A stretch of DNA of 64,000 bases from Pseudomonas tumuqii (GCF_013184545.1 NZ_JAAOJA010000006.1:186001-250000); one strand, 5' to 3'. Numbered from the stretch's first letter, positions 45,670-56,083 are shown. The notes: generated by a model from the letters alone, not told the origin. A program made the numbers and translations.

Positions 45670-47184
45670 ATGCTCGAACAGTACGTCAAGATGATCCTCA
45701 CCTCGCGCGTCTACGACGTCGCGGTGGAAACCCCGCTGCAAGCCGCCAGCCAACTGTCCGAGCGTCTGGGCAACCAGATTCTGCTCAAGCGCGAAGACCT
45801 GCAGCCGGTGTACTCGTTCAAGATTCGCGGCGCCTACAACAAGCTGGCGCAGCTCTCGGCCGAGGAGCGCGCGCGCGGGGTGGTCACCGCCTCCGCCGGC
45901 AACCATGCCCAGGGCCTGGCCCTGGCGGCCAAGGTGCTGGGGGTCAAGGCGACCATCGTGATGCCCAAGACCACCCCGGAGATCAAGGTCCAGGGCGTGC
46001 GCTCGCGCGGCGGCAAGGTGGTGCTGCACGGCGACAGCTTCCCCGAGGCGCTGGCCTTTTCGTTGAAGCTGGTGGAGGAGAAGGGCTACATCTATATCCA
46101 CCCCTATGACGATCCGCACACCATCGCCGGCCAGGGCACGGTGGCCATGGAAATCCTCCGTCAGCAGCCGGGCCAGCTGGACGCGATCTTCGTCCCGGTC
46201 GGCGGCGGCGGGCTGATCGCCGGGATCGCCGCCTATGTCAAATACCTGCGCCCGGAGATCCGCATCATCGGCGTCGAGCCGGACGATTCCAACTGCCTGC
46301 AGGCGGCCATGGCCGCCGGCGAGCGGGTGGTATTGCCACAGGTCGGGCTGTTCGCCGACGGCGTCGCGGTGGCGCAGATCGGCCAGTACACCTTCGATGT
46401 CTGCCGCGAGCATGTCGACGAGGTGATCACCGTCAGCACCGACGAGATCTGCGCGGCGATCAAGGACATCTACGACGACACCCGCTCGATCACCGAGCCG
46501 GCCGGCGCCCTGAGCGTGGCCGGGATCAAGAAGTACGTCGAGCGCGAGGGCTGCAGCGGCCAGGTGCTGGTCGGCATCGACTCCGGCGCCAACGTCAACT
46601 TCGACCGCCTGCGGCATGTCGCCGAGCGTGCCGAGCTGGGCGAGAAGCGCGAGGCGATCATCGCCGTGACCATTCCCGAGCAGCCGGGCAGCTTCAAGGC
46701 CTTCTGCGAGGCGATCGGCAAGCGCCAGATCACCGAGTTCAACTACCGCTACCACAGCGACAAGGAAGCGCACATCTTCGTCGGCGTGCAGACCCACCCG
46801 GAAAACGACCCGCGCGCCGCCCTGGTGGAAAACCTGCGGGGCCAGGGCTTCCCGGTGGTGGACCTGACCGACAACGAGCTGGCCAAGCTGCACATCCGCC
46901 ATATGGTCGGCGGTCATGCGGCGCGGGTGCGCGACGAGGTGGTGTTCCGCTTCGAGTTCCCCGAGCGGCCGGGGGCGCTGTTCAACTTCCTGCAGAAACT
47001 CGGTGGGCGCTGGAACATCTCGATGTTCCACTACCGCAACCACGGCGCCGCCGATGGACGGGTGGTCGCCGGTCTGCAGGTGCCGGAGGCCGAGCGTCAT
47101 CTGGTGGCGGCGGCGCTGGACGCGATCGGCTATCCGTACTGGGACGAGAGCGACAACCCGGCTTACACACTTTTTCTTGGTTAA
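45670..47184 (+). CDS. ilvA: Threonine ammonia-lyase (biosynthetic threonine dehydratase) IlvA
   Basis: A 504-aa PLP enzyme that converts threonine to 2-oxobutyrate, first step of isoleucine synthesis. The PLP lysine is in YSFKIRGAYNK, the Asn loop is ASAGNHAQGLAL and the phosphate-binding loop is VGGGGLIAGIA. Two ACT-like regulatory segments follow (about 325-500), consistent with isoleucine feedback. In other Pseudomonas rpiA is beside it; here the TetR gene is upstream. The 167-base leader holds no ORF and perhaps a promoter, which I cannot define. Confidence 0.96.
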   Translation: MLEQYVKMILTSRVYDVAVETPLQAASQLSERLGNQILLKREDLQPVYSFKIRGAYNKLAQLSAEERARGVVTASAGNHAQGLALAAKVLGVKATIVMPKTTPEIKVQGVRSRGGKVVLHGDSFPEALAFSLKLVEEKGYIYIHPYDDPHTIAGQGTVAMEILRQQPGQLDAIFVPVGGGGLIAGIAAYVKYLRPEIRIIGVEPDDSNCLQAAMAAGERVVLPQVGLFADGVAVAQIGQYTFDVCREHVDEVITVSTDEICAAIKDIYDDTRSITEPAGALSVAGIKKYVEREGCSGQVLVGIDSGANVNFDRLRHVAERAELGEKREAIIAVTIPEQPGSFKAFCEAIGKRQITEFNYRYHSDKEAHIFVGVQTHPENDPRAALVENLRGQGFPVVDLTDNELAKLHIRHMVGGHAARVRDEVVFRFEFPERPGALFNFLQKLGGRWNISMFHYRNHGAADGRVVAGLQVPEAERHLVAAALDAIGYPYWDESDNPAYTLFLG

Positions 47185-47300
47185 TCGCTCGCCGGGACCG
47201 CAATGTAGGCGGCCGTGCGGCGTTGCATTCAGCGGCGTCCGGCCTATGACACTGCTCAACGACCTCTTGCGTCGATAATCCGACAGGGAACCCAGCCGTT

Positions 47301-47741
47301 ATGGATCCATACCTGCTACTGCGCATCGCCCACAGCCTGCCCGCCATCCTCCTGCTGCTCGGCGTGCTGGTCCATGTCTTCATGCTGTGGAAGGCCCGGC
47401 GTGGCGGCGATGCGGCCATCCTGCAGCGCAAGCTGCGGCGCACCCGCATGATCAGCCTGCCGCTGCTGGGCCTGCTGGCGTTGAGCTTGCCGGTCAGTGG
47501 CTGGGGCCTGGTGGATATGGTCGGCTGGCCGCTGGGGCAGACCTGGTTGCTGCTCGGCAGCATCCTGTTCGCGCTGATGATGCTCTGCGGGCTGTTGCTC
47601 GCCGGTCGCCTGGCCGCCTGGCAGGCGCTCGGCGAAACGCCGGCTGCCAGCCGCCTGCTGGGTTTTACCGCTGTCTATGCCGGGTTGATCGTCCTGCTGT
47701 TGCTGGTGATCATGGGCCTGATGGGCGCCAAACCGGCCTGA
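47301..47741 (+). CDS. Small four-helix inner-membrane protein (DUF2269-like)
   Basis: A 146-aa hydrophobic protein with four predicted membrane helices, at about residues 8-28, 50-68, 78-100 and 118-141. Lys/Arg residues between the first two (WKARRGGDAAILQRKLRRTR) mark a cytoplasmic loop. The pattern and length are like DUF2269 membrane proteins, but I am unsure of the family. It lies in the ilvA-to-rppH interval. Its role is unknown. Confidence 0.7.
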   Translation: MDPYLLLRIAHSLPAILLLLGVLVHVFMLWKARRGGDAAILQRKLRRTRMISLPLLGLLALSLPVSGWGLVDMVGWPLGQTWLLLGSILFALMMLCGLLLAGRLAAWQALGETPAASRLLGFTAVYAGLIVLLLLVIMGLMGAKPA

Positions 47742-48060
47742 TGGGGCAGGCACTCATGGAGATCCTGTGCTTATGCGCAAGGTCTGCAGCATTGTGGGAG
47801 ACCTCCTGTCGTCCACACGCTGCGCTGTCGCGCAGCAAACTGGGTGCTCAAGGATCAAGACCGTAGGATGGGTTAGGCGCCCACAAATTGACCTGCTACC
47901 AGCAGAATAACCGCGCCGTAACCCATCATGGATTTCAGCCACGACAACCGGATACAGGTATAAATCGTTCGATGGGTATCGCTGCGCTCAACGCCATCCT
48001 ACGGGCGAGTTGCGCCGGCATTTGTAGTGCGGAGGGGTTAGGCGCGGTGACAGGCGCTTG
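47742..48060. other. 319-bp gene-free interval with one MITE-like repeat
   Basis: The first 120 bases show no gene or structure beyond a short GCGCTGTCGCGCAGC hairpin. The centre is the 144-bp repeat at 47861-48004. The last 56 bases run to the HAD gene stop and contain nothing recognisable. The flanking genes (membrane protein and HAD phosphatase) converge here. Confidence 0.7.
47861..48004. repeat. 144-bp MITE-like element with CCGTAGGATGG ends
   Basis: Perfect 11-bp inverted ends, CCGTAGGATGG (47861-47871) and CCATCCTACGG (47994-48004). Left interior reads GTTAGGCGC, right interior ATACCCATC-like on the reverse strand (GATGGGTATCGCTGCGCTCAACG). It lies between convergent genes and has no coding capacity. 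Confidence 0.75.
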
Positions 48061-48714
48061 CTAGCGCAGCGAGATGATCGGCCAGCCGCGTTTCTCGGCT
48101 TCGTCGCGCAGGTTCGGGTCGGGGTCGACTGCCACCGGGTGGCTGACCTGTTCCAGCAGCGCCAGGTCGTTCATCGAGTCGCTGTAGAAGCAGCTGTCTT
48201 CCAGGCTGAAACCGCTTTCCGCCAGCCAGCGGTTGAGGCGGGTGACCTTGCCTTGCTTGAAGCAGGGCACGTCGGTGGTGCGCCCGGTGTAGCGCCCGTC
48301 GGCCATTTCGCATTCGGTGGCCAGCAGGGTGTCGACGCCCAGGCGCGCGGCAATCGGCGCGGTGACGAAGCGGTTGGTGGCGGTGATGATCAACAGCTTG
48401 TCGCCGGCGGCGCGGTGTTCCTCGAGCAGGGCTTCGCCCTTGGCCAGGATGATCGGTTCGACGCAGTCGCGCATGAACTCGCGGTGCCACTGCTCGAGTT
48501 GCGCCATCTCGCTGCGGCCGAGGATCGCCAGGCTGAAGTTCAGGTAGTCGCGGATGTCCAGGCGACCGGCCAGGTAGTCCTGGTAGAACTCATCGTTGCG
48601 CGCCTTGTAGGCATCGCCATCGAGAATGCCGCGCGCACACAGGTAATCGCCCCAGGCGTGGTCGCTGTCGCCGCCGAGCAGGGTGTTGTCGAGATCGAAT
48701 AAAGCCAGACGCAC
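48061..48714 (-). CDS. HAD-IB family phosphatase
   Basis: A 217-aa haloacid dehalogenase-like hydrolase, subfamily IB (phosphoserine-phosphatase-like). Motif I is [13 protein letters not shown] right at the N-terminus, motif II ITATNRF, the Lys is in CFKQGKV, and motif III/IV is [13 protein letters not shown]. It probably starts with GTG at 48714, which puts motif I where family members have it. The substrate is unknown. It is divergent from rppH, as in PAO1. Confidence 0.88.
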   Translation of the reverse strand: MRLALFDLDNTLLGGDSDHAWGDYLCARGILDGDAYKARNDEFYQDYLAGRLDIRDYLNFSLAILGRSEMAQLEQWHREFMRDCVEPIILAKGEALLEEHRAAGDKLLIITATNRFVTAPIAARLGVDTLLATECEMADGRYTGRTTDVPCFKQGKVTRLNRWLAESGFSLEDSCFYSDSMNDLALLEQVSHPVAVDPDPNLRDEAEKRGWPIISLR

Positions 48715-48852
48715 GCGGCACCTTTCATCAAAACCTAGGAGGGCCGTCAGGATAACGACTTTTACCGGGCCTGCCCATTCGGGTGCTCGCGTTGCCGCTG
48801 TTGCAACCTTTGTGGAACAATGCCGAAACATGCGTTTACGAGGTTGTGCGCC

Positions 48853-49332
48853 GTGATCGATCCTGATGGTTTTCGCCCCAATGTCGGCATCATTCTGACC
48901 AATGAAGTCGGCCAGGTGCTCTGGGCGCGTCGGATAAACCAGGACGCCTGGCAGTTCCCGCAAGGCGGGATCAACGACTATGAGTCGCCGGAAGAAGCGC
49001 TGTACCGCGAACTGACCGAGGAAGTCGGCCTGGAACAGCAGGATGTGAAAATTCTCGCCTGCACCCGGGGTTGGTTGAGGTATCGTCTGCCTCAGCGTCT
49101 GGTTCGCACCCACAGTCAACCGCTGTGCATCGGCCAGAAACAGAAGTGGTTCCTGCTGCGTCTGACGTCGGACGAACAGCGGGTACGCATGGACCTGACC
49201 GGCAAGCCCGAGTTCGATGGCTGGCGCTGGGTCAGTTACTGGTACCCGTTGGGCCAGGTGGTCACATTCAAGCGCGAGGTTTATCGCCGCGCCCTCAAGG
49301 AACTCGCTCCGCGCCTGTTGGCGCGGGACTGA
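48853..49332 (+). CDS. rppH: RNA pyrophosphohydrolase RppH
   Basis: A 159-aa Nudix hydrolase that removes pyrophosphate from mRNA 5' ends and starts RNA decay. The Nudix box is [20 protein letters not shown] followed by VGL. The GTG start at 48853 gives the conserved [15 protein letters not shown]-terminus and the same length as in PAO1. The C-terminal [22 protein letters not shown] is typical. It is 19 bases upstream of ptsP, a conserved pair. Confidence 0.96.
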   Translation: MIDPDGFRPNVGIILTNEVGQVLWARRINQDAWQFPQGGINDYESPEEALYRELTEEVGLEQQDVKILACTRGWLRYRLPQRLVRTHSQPLCIGQKQKWFLLRLTSDEQRVRMDLTGKPEFDGWRWVSYWYPLGQVVTFKREVYRRALKELAPRLLARD

Positions 49333-49351
49333 TACGGACTAGAGCCGAGCC

Positions 49352-51631
49352 ATGCTCAATACGCTGCGCAAGATCGTCCAGGAAGTTAATGCCGCCAAGG
49401 ACCTCAAAGCGGCCTTGGGCATCATTGTGCAGCGGGTCAAGGAGGCCATGGGCAGCCAGGTCTGCTCGGTCTATCTGCTCGACCCGGAGAGCAACCGTTT
49501 CGTGCTGATGGCCACCGATGGCCTGAACAAGCGCTCCATCGGCAAGGTCAGCATGGCGCCCAACGAGGGCCTGGTCGGCCTGGTCGGCACCCGCGAGGAG
49601 CCGCTCAATCTGGAGAACGCCTCCGAACACCCGCGCTACCGCTACTTTGCCGAAACCGGCGAGGAGCGTTATGCCTCCTTCCTCGGTTCGCCGATCATCC
49701 ACCACCGCAAGGTGATGGGGGTGCTGGTGATCCAGCAAAAGGAGCGGCGCCAGTTCGACGAGGGCGAAGAAGCCTTTCTGGTGACCATGAGCGCCCAGCT
49801 CGCCGGGGTTATCGCGCACGCCGAGGCGACCGGTTCGATCCGTGGCCTGGGCAAGCAGGGCAAGGGCATCCAGGAGGCCAAGTTCGTTGGCGTGCCGGGT
49901 TCGCCCGGCGCGGCGGTGGGTACGGCGGTGGTGGTTCTGCCGCCGGCCGACCTAGAGGTGGTGCCGGACAAACACGTCGAGGACATCACCGCCGAGCTGC
50001 TGCTGTTCAACACCGCCCTGGAAGGCGTGCGCACCGACATGCGCGCCTTGTCGGCGAAGATGGCGACCCAGCTGCGCCCGGAAGAGCGCGCGCTGTTCGA
50101 CGTCTACCTGATGATGCTGGAAGACGCCGCCCTGGGTAACGAGGTGGTCAAGGTCATCAAGACCGGACAGTGGGCCCAGGGTGCCTTGCGCCAGGTGGTC
50201 AGCGAGCACGTCAATCGCTTCGAACTGATGGACGACGCCTACCTGCGTGAGCGCGCCTCCGACGTCAAGGACCTCGGCCGGCGCCTGCTCGCCTACCTGC
50301 AGCAGGCACGCCAGCAGACCCTGGTGTATCCCGATAATTGCATCCTGGTCAGCGAGGAACTGTCGCCGGCCATGCTCGGCGAAGTGCCCGAAGGCAAGCT
50401 GGTCGGCCTGGTTTCGGTGCAGGGTTCGGGCAACTCGCACGTGGCGATCTTCGCCCGTGCCATGGGGATTCCCACGGTGATGGGGGTGGTCGACCTGCCC
50501 TATTCGAAGATCGATGGCATCCAGCTGATCGTCGATGGCTACCACGGCGAGGTGTTCACCAACCCCAGCGAGCTGCTGCGCAAGCAGTATGCCGAGGTGG
50601 TCGAGGAAGAGCGCCAGCTGACCCAGGGCCTCGATGCTTTGCGTGGCTTGCCCTGCGAGACGCTGGACGGTTACCGCATGCCGCTGTGGGTCAACACCGG
50701 TCTGCTGGCCGATGTGAAGCGCGCCCAGGAACGTGGCGCCGAGGGCGTGGGCCTGTACCGCACCGAAGTGCCCTTCATGATCAAGGAGCGCTTTCCCAGC
50801 GAGAAGGAGCAGTTGGCCATCTATCGCGAGCAGCTGGTCGCCTTCCATCCGTTGCCGGTGACCATGCGCAGCCTGGATATCGGCGGCGACAAGGCGCTGA
50901 GCTATTTCCCGATCAAGGAAGAAAACCCCTTCCTCGGTTGGCGCGGCATCCGCGTCACCCTCGACCACCCGGAAATCTTCCTGGTGCAGACCCGCGCCAT
51001 GCTCAAGGCCAGTGAAGGCCTGGATAACCTGCGCATCCTGTTGCCGATGATTTCCGGGATTCAGGAACTGGAAGAAGCGCTGCACCTGATCCACCGCTCC
51101 TGGGGTGAAGTGCGCGACGAGGGCATCGACATCCCGATGCCGCCGGTGGGGGTGATGATCGAGATCCCCGCCGCGGTCTACCAGGTTCGCGAGCTGGCGC
51201 GTCAGGTCGACTTCCTCTCGGTCGGCTCCAACGACCTGACCCAGTACCTGCTGGCGGTGGATCGCAATAATCCGCGGGTCGCCGACCTCTACGACTTCCT
51301 TCATCCGGCGGTGCTGCAAGCGCTGTGCAAGGTGGTCGAGGGCGCCCATGCCGAAGGCAAGCCGGTGAGCATCTGTGGCGAAATGGCCGGCGATCCGGCG
51401 GCGGCGGTGCTGCTGATGGCCATGGGCTTCGACAGCCTGTCGATGAACGCCACCAACCTGCCCAAGGTCAAGTGGCTGCTGCGTCAGATCAGCCTGGGCA
51501 AAGCCAAGGAGCTGCTGGCTCAGGTGATGACCATCGACAATCCGCAAGTGATCCACAGCACCCTGCAATTGGCCCTGCGCAACCTTGGCCTGGGCCGAAT
51601 GATCAATCCGGCGTCGAATATCCAGGCCTGA
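49352..51631 (+). CDS. ptsP: PTS-Ntr phosphoenolpyruvate-protein phosphotransferase PtsP (EI-Ntr)
   Basis: A 759-aa EI-Ntr enzyme. An N-terminal GAF domain (about 1-160) precedes the EI phospho-His domain, where H363 lies in GSGNSHVAIFARAMGIP, and the PEP-binding TIM barrel with ISICGEMAGDP-type active Cys. It passes phosphate from PEP to NPr and then PtsN, tying carbon/nitrogen state to regulation. The rppH-ptsP pair is widely conserved. Confidence 0.97.
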   Translation: MLNTLRKIVQEVNAAKDLKAALGIIVQRVKEAMGSQVCSVYLLDPESNRFVLMATDGLNKRSIGKVSMAPNEGLVGLVGTREEPLNLENASEHPRYRYFAETGEERYASFLGSPIIHHRKVMGVLVIQQKERRQFDEGEEAFLVTMSAQLAGVIAHAEATGSIRGLGKQGKGIQEAKFVGVPGSPGAAVGTAVVVLPPADLEVVPDKHVEDITAELLLFNTALEGVRTDMRALSAKMATQLRPEERALFDVYLMMLEDAALGNEVVKVIKTGQWAQGALRQVVSEHVNRFELMDDAYLRERASDVKDLGRRLLAYLQQARQQTLVYPDNCILVSEELSPAMLGEVPEGKLVGLVSVQGSGNSHVAIFARAMGIPTVMGVVDLPYSKIDGIQLIVDGYHGEVFTNPSELLRKQYAEVVEEERQLTQGLDALRGLPCETLDGYRMPLWVNTGLLADVKRAQERGAEGVGLYRTEVPFMIKERFPSEKEQLAIYREQLVAFHPLPVTMRSLDIGGDKALSYFPIKEENPFLGWRGIRVTLDHPEIFLVQTRAMLKASEGLDNLRILLPMISGIQELEEALHLIHRSWGEVRDEGIDIPMPPVGVMIEIPAAVYQVRELARQVDFLSVGSNDLTQYLLAVDRNNPRVADLYDFLHPAVLQALCKVVEGAHAEGKPVSICGEMAGDPAAAVLLMAMGFDSLSMNATNLPKVKWLLRQISLGKAKELLAQVMTIDNPQVIHSTLQLALRNLGLGRMINPASNIQA

Positions 51632-51695
51632 GATTCTGTAAAAAACGTCCTGGCGCTCGATTTTCCACAACCTCTGAGCCCATGAGGGACGCAGC

Positions 51696-52442
51696 CTAGC
51701 GCTCGATCCTCACCTCGTTCAGGTGTGCGCCAAAGGGCCCGTAGCTGCGCTCGACCAGGGTTCGCGAGCCGTCGGCCTTGACCAGCAGCACCGTGCTGGC
51801 GCGGGTGCCATAGCTGTGGGTGGCGATGAAGATGCTCGAGAGCACGCGCTCGGTGTTCAGGCCGACGCCGGTGTCGGGCAAGCGCGCATCCTCGACTTGT
51901 TGCCCATCATGCAGCAGGTCCAGCAGGGACGGTACCTGGGGCGCTGTCAGGCATTCGCCGAGCAGGGCCTTGGCCTTTTCGACCTTGGGCCAGGGGGTAT
52001 CCAGTTCGGCATTGGACAGCCCGTAGAGGCCGGCGCTCAGTTGCTCGGGTACGCCCGTGCGTGAATTCAGCAGCCAGAGGTGGTGGCGGTCGCCGACCAG
52101 CAGGTTGAACCCCGAGTAGTCGCCGGCCCGTTGCGCCGTCTCCCGCAGAAATGCCTCGGGGCCCAGTTCGCCGCGCAGGAATTGCACCGGCAGTTCGCCG
52201 CGCGAGCGCCCCCGTGGTGGCTGGCGCGGGTCGCGGATATTGGTCAGCGCGGCGAAGCGTGCGTGCGGGCCGATGCCCAGCCAGGTGCCGCCGGCCTCCA
52301 GGTCGCGTCCTCCGTAGAGGCCCGGTGCATCCGGCCACTGGGCCAGCGGCAGGCTGGGGCGGGCATAGAACTCGTCGCGGTTGGCGGCCATGACCAGCGG
52401 CAGCTCATGACCGGGACGCCAGGCGAATACGATCAGGCACAT
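51696..52442 (-). CDS. NRDE / TANGO2 family protein
   Basis: A 248-aa protein starting MCLIVFAWRPGHELPLVMAANRDEF, with the signature NRDE motif and the catalytic-looking Cys2. Next come GGRDLEAGGTWLGI and FAALTNIRDP, typical of the TANGO2/NRDE family. Eukaryotic relatives are tied to heme and lipid handling; the bacterial function is open. It lies convergent to ptsP, with 64 bases between them, and divergent from the TauE gene. Confidence 0.92.
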   Translation of the reverse strand: MCLIVFAWRPGHELPLVMAANRDEFYARPSLPLAQWPDAPGLYGGRDLEAGGTWLGIGPHARFAALTNIRDPRQPPRGRSRGELPVQFLRGELGPEAFLRETAQRAGDYSGFNLLVGDRHHLWLLNSRTGVPEQLSAGLYGLSNAELDTPWPKVEKAKALLGECLTAPQVPSLLDLLHDGQQVEDARLPDTGVGLNTERVLSSIFIATHSYGTRASTVLLVKADGSRTLVERSYGPFGAHLNEVRIER

Positions 52443-52582
52443 GGGAGTCCTTTCGCGGGCAGGTAGCTTGAAGTCCTAAGATTGCAGCGCAGCCACCCGA
52501 TTGCGCAAGTGGTGGATTCCGCTTCGCGCTTCCCGCATCTGCCTGCGACGATTACCATTGCGCTTTGTTTTTGGGGGTGGCG

Positions 52583-53365
52583 ATGGAACTCGTGCTGTAT
52601 TTAATGCTGGGCGCCGCAGCGGGAGTGCTGGCCGGGCTGTTTGGCGTCGGTGGCGGGATCATCATCGTGCCGGTGCTGGTCTTCAGTTTCGCCGCCCAGG
52701 GCTTCGAGCCGAATGTGCTGACCCATCTGGCGGTGGGGACTTCGCTGGCAACCATCGTCTTCACCTCGATCAACTCGGTACTCGAACACCAGCGCAAGGG
52801 CGCCGTGCGCTGGCCGATCTTCATCTGGATGACCCTGGGAATTCTCCTGGGAGCGGCCCTGGGGGCCATGACCGCGGCCGCGATCAAGGGACCGCTGCTG
52901 CAGAAAATCATCGGCGTATTCGCCATCGTCATCGCCCTGCAGATGGCCCTGGAGTTGAAACCCAAGGCCAGCAATGTTGTCCCAGGCAAGCTGGGCCTGA
53001 CCGCCGCCGGCGGCTTGATTGGCTGGGCCTCGGCGATCTTCGGGATTGGCGGCGGTTCGCTCAGCGTGCCCTTCCTGACCTGGCGCAGCGTGCCCATGCA
53101 GCAGGCGGTGGCGACCTCCTCGGCCTGCGGCTTGCCGATTGCCGTGGCCGGCGCGCTGACCTTCATGTGGCTGGGCTGGGACAGCCCGCAACTGCCGGAC
53201 TGGAGCCTGGGCTTCGTCTATCTGCCGGCGATGGCCGGGATTGCCTTCACCAGCATGTTCTTTGCCCGCTTCGGCGCACGCCTGGCGCATCGTCTTTCGC
53301 CACGTCTGCTTAGGCGTCTGTTTGCCTTGCTGTTATTCAGCGTTGGCCTGAGTTTTTTGATTTGA
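52583..53365 (+). CDS. TauE/SafE family sulfite/anion exporter-type membrane protein
   Basis: A 260-aa membrane protein, about eight helices, with the duplicated GxxxGxxxGxGGGxxxxP signature: [21 protein letters not shown] in the first half and [18 protein letters not shown] in the second. TauE/SafE proteins move sulfite, sulfoacetate or related anions; the substrate here is unknown. The start at 52583 is chosen for the GGGGGTGG upstream and the N-terminal helix. It is 10 bases from lgt and likely cotranscribed. Confidence 0.9.
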   Translation: MELVLYLMLGAAAGVLAGLFGVGGGIIIVPVLVFSFAAQGFEPNVLTHLAVGTSLATIVFTSINSVLEHQRKGAVRWPIFIWMTLGILLGAALGAMTAAAIKGPLLQKIIGVFAIVIALQMALELKPKASNVVPGKLGLTAAGGLIGWASAIFGIGGGSLSVPFLTWRSVPMQQAVATSSACGLPIAVAGALTFMWLGWDSPQLPDWSLGFVYLPAMAGIAFTSMFFARFGARLAHRLSPRLLRRLFALLLFSVGLSFLI

Positions 53366-53375
53366 GGAGTTACTG

Positions 53376-54179
53376 ATGCTGCCTTACCCGCAGATCGACC
53401 CGGTGGCGATTGCCCTGGGCCCGCTGAAAATTCACTGGTACGGCCTGATGTACCTGATCGGTATCGGCGGCGCCTGGTGGCTGGCGTCGCGCCGGTTGAG
53501 CACCTTCGAGCCGAACTGGAGCAAGGAGAAACTCTCCGACCTGGTGTTCTGGGTGGCCATGGGGGTGATCCTCGGTGGCCGTCTGGGCTATGTGCTGTTC
53601 TACGACCTGGCGGCCTATATCGATCAGCCGAGCCTGATCCTGCAGGTGTGGAAGGGTGGCATGTCGTTCCACGGCGGCTTTATCGGCGTGATGCTGGCGA
53701 GCTGGTGGTTCGGCAAGCGCAACGGCAAGAGCTTCTTCCAGTTGATGGATTTCATCGCGCCGCTGGTGCCGATCGGCCTGGGCGCCGGGCGCATCGGCAA
53801 CTTCATCAACGCCGAACTCTGGGGCAAGGCCACCGACCTGCCCTGGGCCATGGTCTTCCCGACCGACCCCGAGCAACTGGCGCGCCATCCGTCGCAGCTC
53901 TACCAGTTCGCCCTGGAAGGCGTGGCGCTGTTCGCCATCCTCTGGTTCTACTCGCGCAAACCGCGGCCGACCATGGCAGTGTCGGGCATGTTCGCCGCCT
54001 GTTATGGGCTGTTCCGCTTTATCGTCGAATTCGTCCGGGTGCCGGATCCGCAGCTCGGTTACCTGGCCTGGAACTGGCTGACCATGGGCCAGGTGCTCAG
54101 TCTGCCGATGATTCTTCTCGGGGTGGGCTTGATCTGGTTCGCCTACCACCGCCAAGCCGTCCAGGGAGCCGCCCGATGA
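53376..54179 (+). CDS. lgt: Prolipoprotein diacylglyceryl transferase Lgt
   Basis: A 267-aa inner-membrane enzyme that moves diacylglycerol from phosphatidylglycerol to the lipobox cysteine of prolipoproteins. Seven hydrophobic segments; the essential motif [19 protein letters not shown] is present and HGG (SFHGGFIG) lies before it. GAGGAG precedes the ATG. The stop overlaps thyA (ATGA), a conserved lgt-thyA pair. Confidence 0.97.
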   Translation: MLPYPQIDPVAIALGPLKIHWYGLMYLIGIGGAWWLASRRLSTFEPNWSKEKLSDLVFWVAMGVILGGRLGYVLFYDLAAYIDQPSLILQVWKGGMSFHGGFIGVMLASWWFGKRNGKSFFQLMDFIAPLVPIGLGAGRIGNFINAELWGKATDLPWAMVFPTDPEQLARHPSQLYQFALEGVALFAILWFYSRKPRPTMAVSGMFAACYGLFRFIVEFVRVPDPQLGYLAWNWLTMGQVLSLPMILLGVGLIWFAYHRQAVQGAAR

Positions 54180-54970
54180 AACAGTACCTCGACCTGATGC
54201 GCCTGGTGCGCGACACCGGCACCTTCAAGAGCGACCGCACCGGCACCGGCACCTACAGCCTGTTTGCCCACCAGATGCGCTTCGACCTGGCCGAGGGTTT
54301 TCCCCTGGTCACCACCAAGAAGTGCCACCTGAAATCCATCATCCACGAGCTGTTGTGGTTCCTTCAGGGCGACACCAATATCCAGTACCTGAAGGACCAC
54401 GGCGTGCGCATCTGGGACGAGTGGGCCGACGAGAACGGCGACCTCGGTCCGGTCTACGGCTACCAGTGGCGCAACTGGCCGGCGCCGAATGGCGAGTCGA
54501 TCGACCAGATCGCCAAGCTGATCGCGATGATCAAGAGCAACCCCGACTCGCGGCGCCTGTTGGTCACCGCCTGGAATCCCGCACTGGTCGAGCAGATGGC
54601 CCTGCCGCCGTGCCATGCGCTGTTCCAGTTCTACGTCGCCGAGGGCAAGCTGAGCTGCCAGCTGTACCAGCGCTCGGCCGACATCTTCCTCGGCGTGCCC
54701 TTCAACATCGCTAGCTACGCCCTGCTGACCCTGATGGTCGCCCAGGTTTGCGACCTGCAACCGGGCGAATTCATCTGGACCGGCGGCGACTGCCACCTGT
54801 ACGCCAACCACCTCGAACAGGCCGACCTGCAACTGAGCCGCGAGCCGCTGCCACTGCCGGTGATGAAGCTCAACCCCGAAGTGAAGGACATCTTCGCCTT
54901 CAAATTCGAGGACTTCGAGCTGCTCGGTTACCAGGCCCATCCGCATATCAGCGCGCCGGTCGCGGTCTAG
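54176..54970 (+). CDS. thyA: Thymidylate synthase ThyA
   Basis: A 264-aa enzyme making dTMP from dUMP with methylene-THF. The catalytic Cys is in [12 protein letters not shown], with DRTGTGT near the start and [14 protein letters not shown] later, where Arg and Ser/Asp bind dUMP. Its ATG overlaps the lgt stop. The TAG stop shares a CTAG with the stop of the converging ABC permease gene. Confidence 0.98.
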   Translation: MKQYLDLMRLVRDTGTFKSDRTGTGTYSLFAHQMRFDLAEGFPLVTTKKCHLKSIIHELLWFLQGDTNIQYLKDHGVRIWDEWADENGDLGPVYGYQWRNWPAPNGESIDQIAKLIAMIKSNPDSRRLLVTAWNPALVEQMALPPCHALFQFYVAEGKLSCQLYQRSADIFLGVPFNIASYALLTLMVAQVCDLQPGEFIWTGGDCHLYANHLEQADLQLSREPLPLPVMKLNPEVKDIFAFKFEDFELLGYQAHPHISAPVAV

Positions 54971-56082
54971 GCCGTCAGGCTGCTGCGAAAGCGCCGCAGC
55001 GCCAGGCCGAAGAACGCCAGGCCGATCGCCGTCAGCGCCGCCAGCTCGGGCCAGAGCACGCCCGGGCCGGCATCGCGAAACAGGATCGAGGTGCTCAGGC
55101 TGAGGTAGTGGGTGGACGGGGAGAACTGCATCAGCCACTGCAGCCACAGCGGCATGCTCTCCAGCGGTGTGCTGCCGCCGGAGAGCATCAGCATCGGGAT
55201 GATCACCGGGATCGCCAGCAGGCCGAACTGCGGGATCGAGCGCGCCAGGGTGGCGAGGAAGATGCCCAGCGCCGTGCTGGCGAACAGGTAGAGCGCGGTC
55301 ACCGCGAGGAACAAGGTGAGCGAGCCGGCCAGCGGCACGCCGAGCGCGCCCTTGACCACCAGCTCGAGCGACAGCCAGGTGCAGATCACCACCACCAGGG
55401 CGTTGCTCCAGATCTTCGCCAGCATGATCTCCAGTGCGGTCAACGGCAGCACCAGCAGGTGGTCGAGGGTGCCGTGCTCGCGTTCGCGCAGCAGCGCGGT
55501 GCCGGTCAGCAGCACGGCGAGGATGGTGATGTGGTTGACGATCTGTAGCAGCGCGAGGAACCAGCCGCCCTGCAGGTTGGCGTTGAACAGCGCGCGGCTG
55601 GTCAGCCCGACCGGCGCCTGTGCGGCGGCGTCCTGATGGCTGTAGTCGAGCAGCTCGCGCTGCAGGATCTGGCCGAGGTAGCGCGCGCCCATGAACGCCT
55701 GGCTCATGGCGGTGGCGTCGACGTTGACCTGCAGGGCCGGCTGGCGCCCGGCCAGCAGGTCGGCCTGGAAGTTCGCCGGCACGTCGATGACGAAGGTGAA
55801 GCGGCCGCTGTCCAGGGCCGCGTCCAGCTGGTCGTAGGGCAGCGCTTCGGGGATCTGGAATTCCGGCGGCTGCAGCGCCTCGGCCAGGCGCCGTGACAGC
55901 AGGCTGCGGTCCTCGTCGACTATGGCCACGCTGGCATGGTGCACGCCGATCACCGAGCCGGTGGCCGGCATGTAGACGGCCACGCTGAAGGCATACAGCA
56001 GGAACAGCAGCAGCACGCTGTCGTGGCGCAGGCTGGTCAGCTCCTTGAGGCCGAGGCGGAAGATATGCGCCAGCTTGTTCAC
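54967..56082 (-). CDS. ABC-2 type transporter permease (YhhJ-like)
   Basis: A 371-aa permease of the ABC-2 class: one N-terminal membrane helix, a large periplasmic region (about 45-175), then five helices. It starts with GTG at 56082 behind AGGAGG, which lies inside the last codons of the upstream RbbA-like gene. [25 protein letters not shown] is the conserved ABC-2 element. It is the third gene of the HlyD-RbbA-permease operon and its TAG overlaps the thyA stop. The export substrate is unknown. Confidence 0.9.
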   Translation of the reverse strand: MNKLAHIFRLGLKELTSLRHDSVLLLFLLYAFSVAVYMPATGSVIGVHHASVAIVDEDRSLLSRRLAEALQPPEFQIPEALPYDQLDAALDSGRFTFVIDVPANFQADLLAGRQPALQVNVDATAMSQAFMGARYLGQILQRELLDYSHQDAAAQAPVGLTSRALFNANLQGGWFLALLQIVNHITILAVLLTGTALLREREHGTLDHLLVLPLTALEIMLAKIWSNALVVVICTWLSLELVVKGALGVPLAGSLTLFLAVTALYLFASTALGIFLATLARSIPQFGLLAIPVIIPMLMLSGGSTPLESMPLWLQWLMQFSPSTHYLSLSTSILFRDAGPGVLWPELAALTAIGLAFFGLALRRFRSSLTA

Positions 56083-56083
56083 C

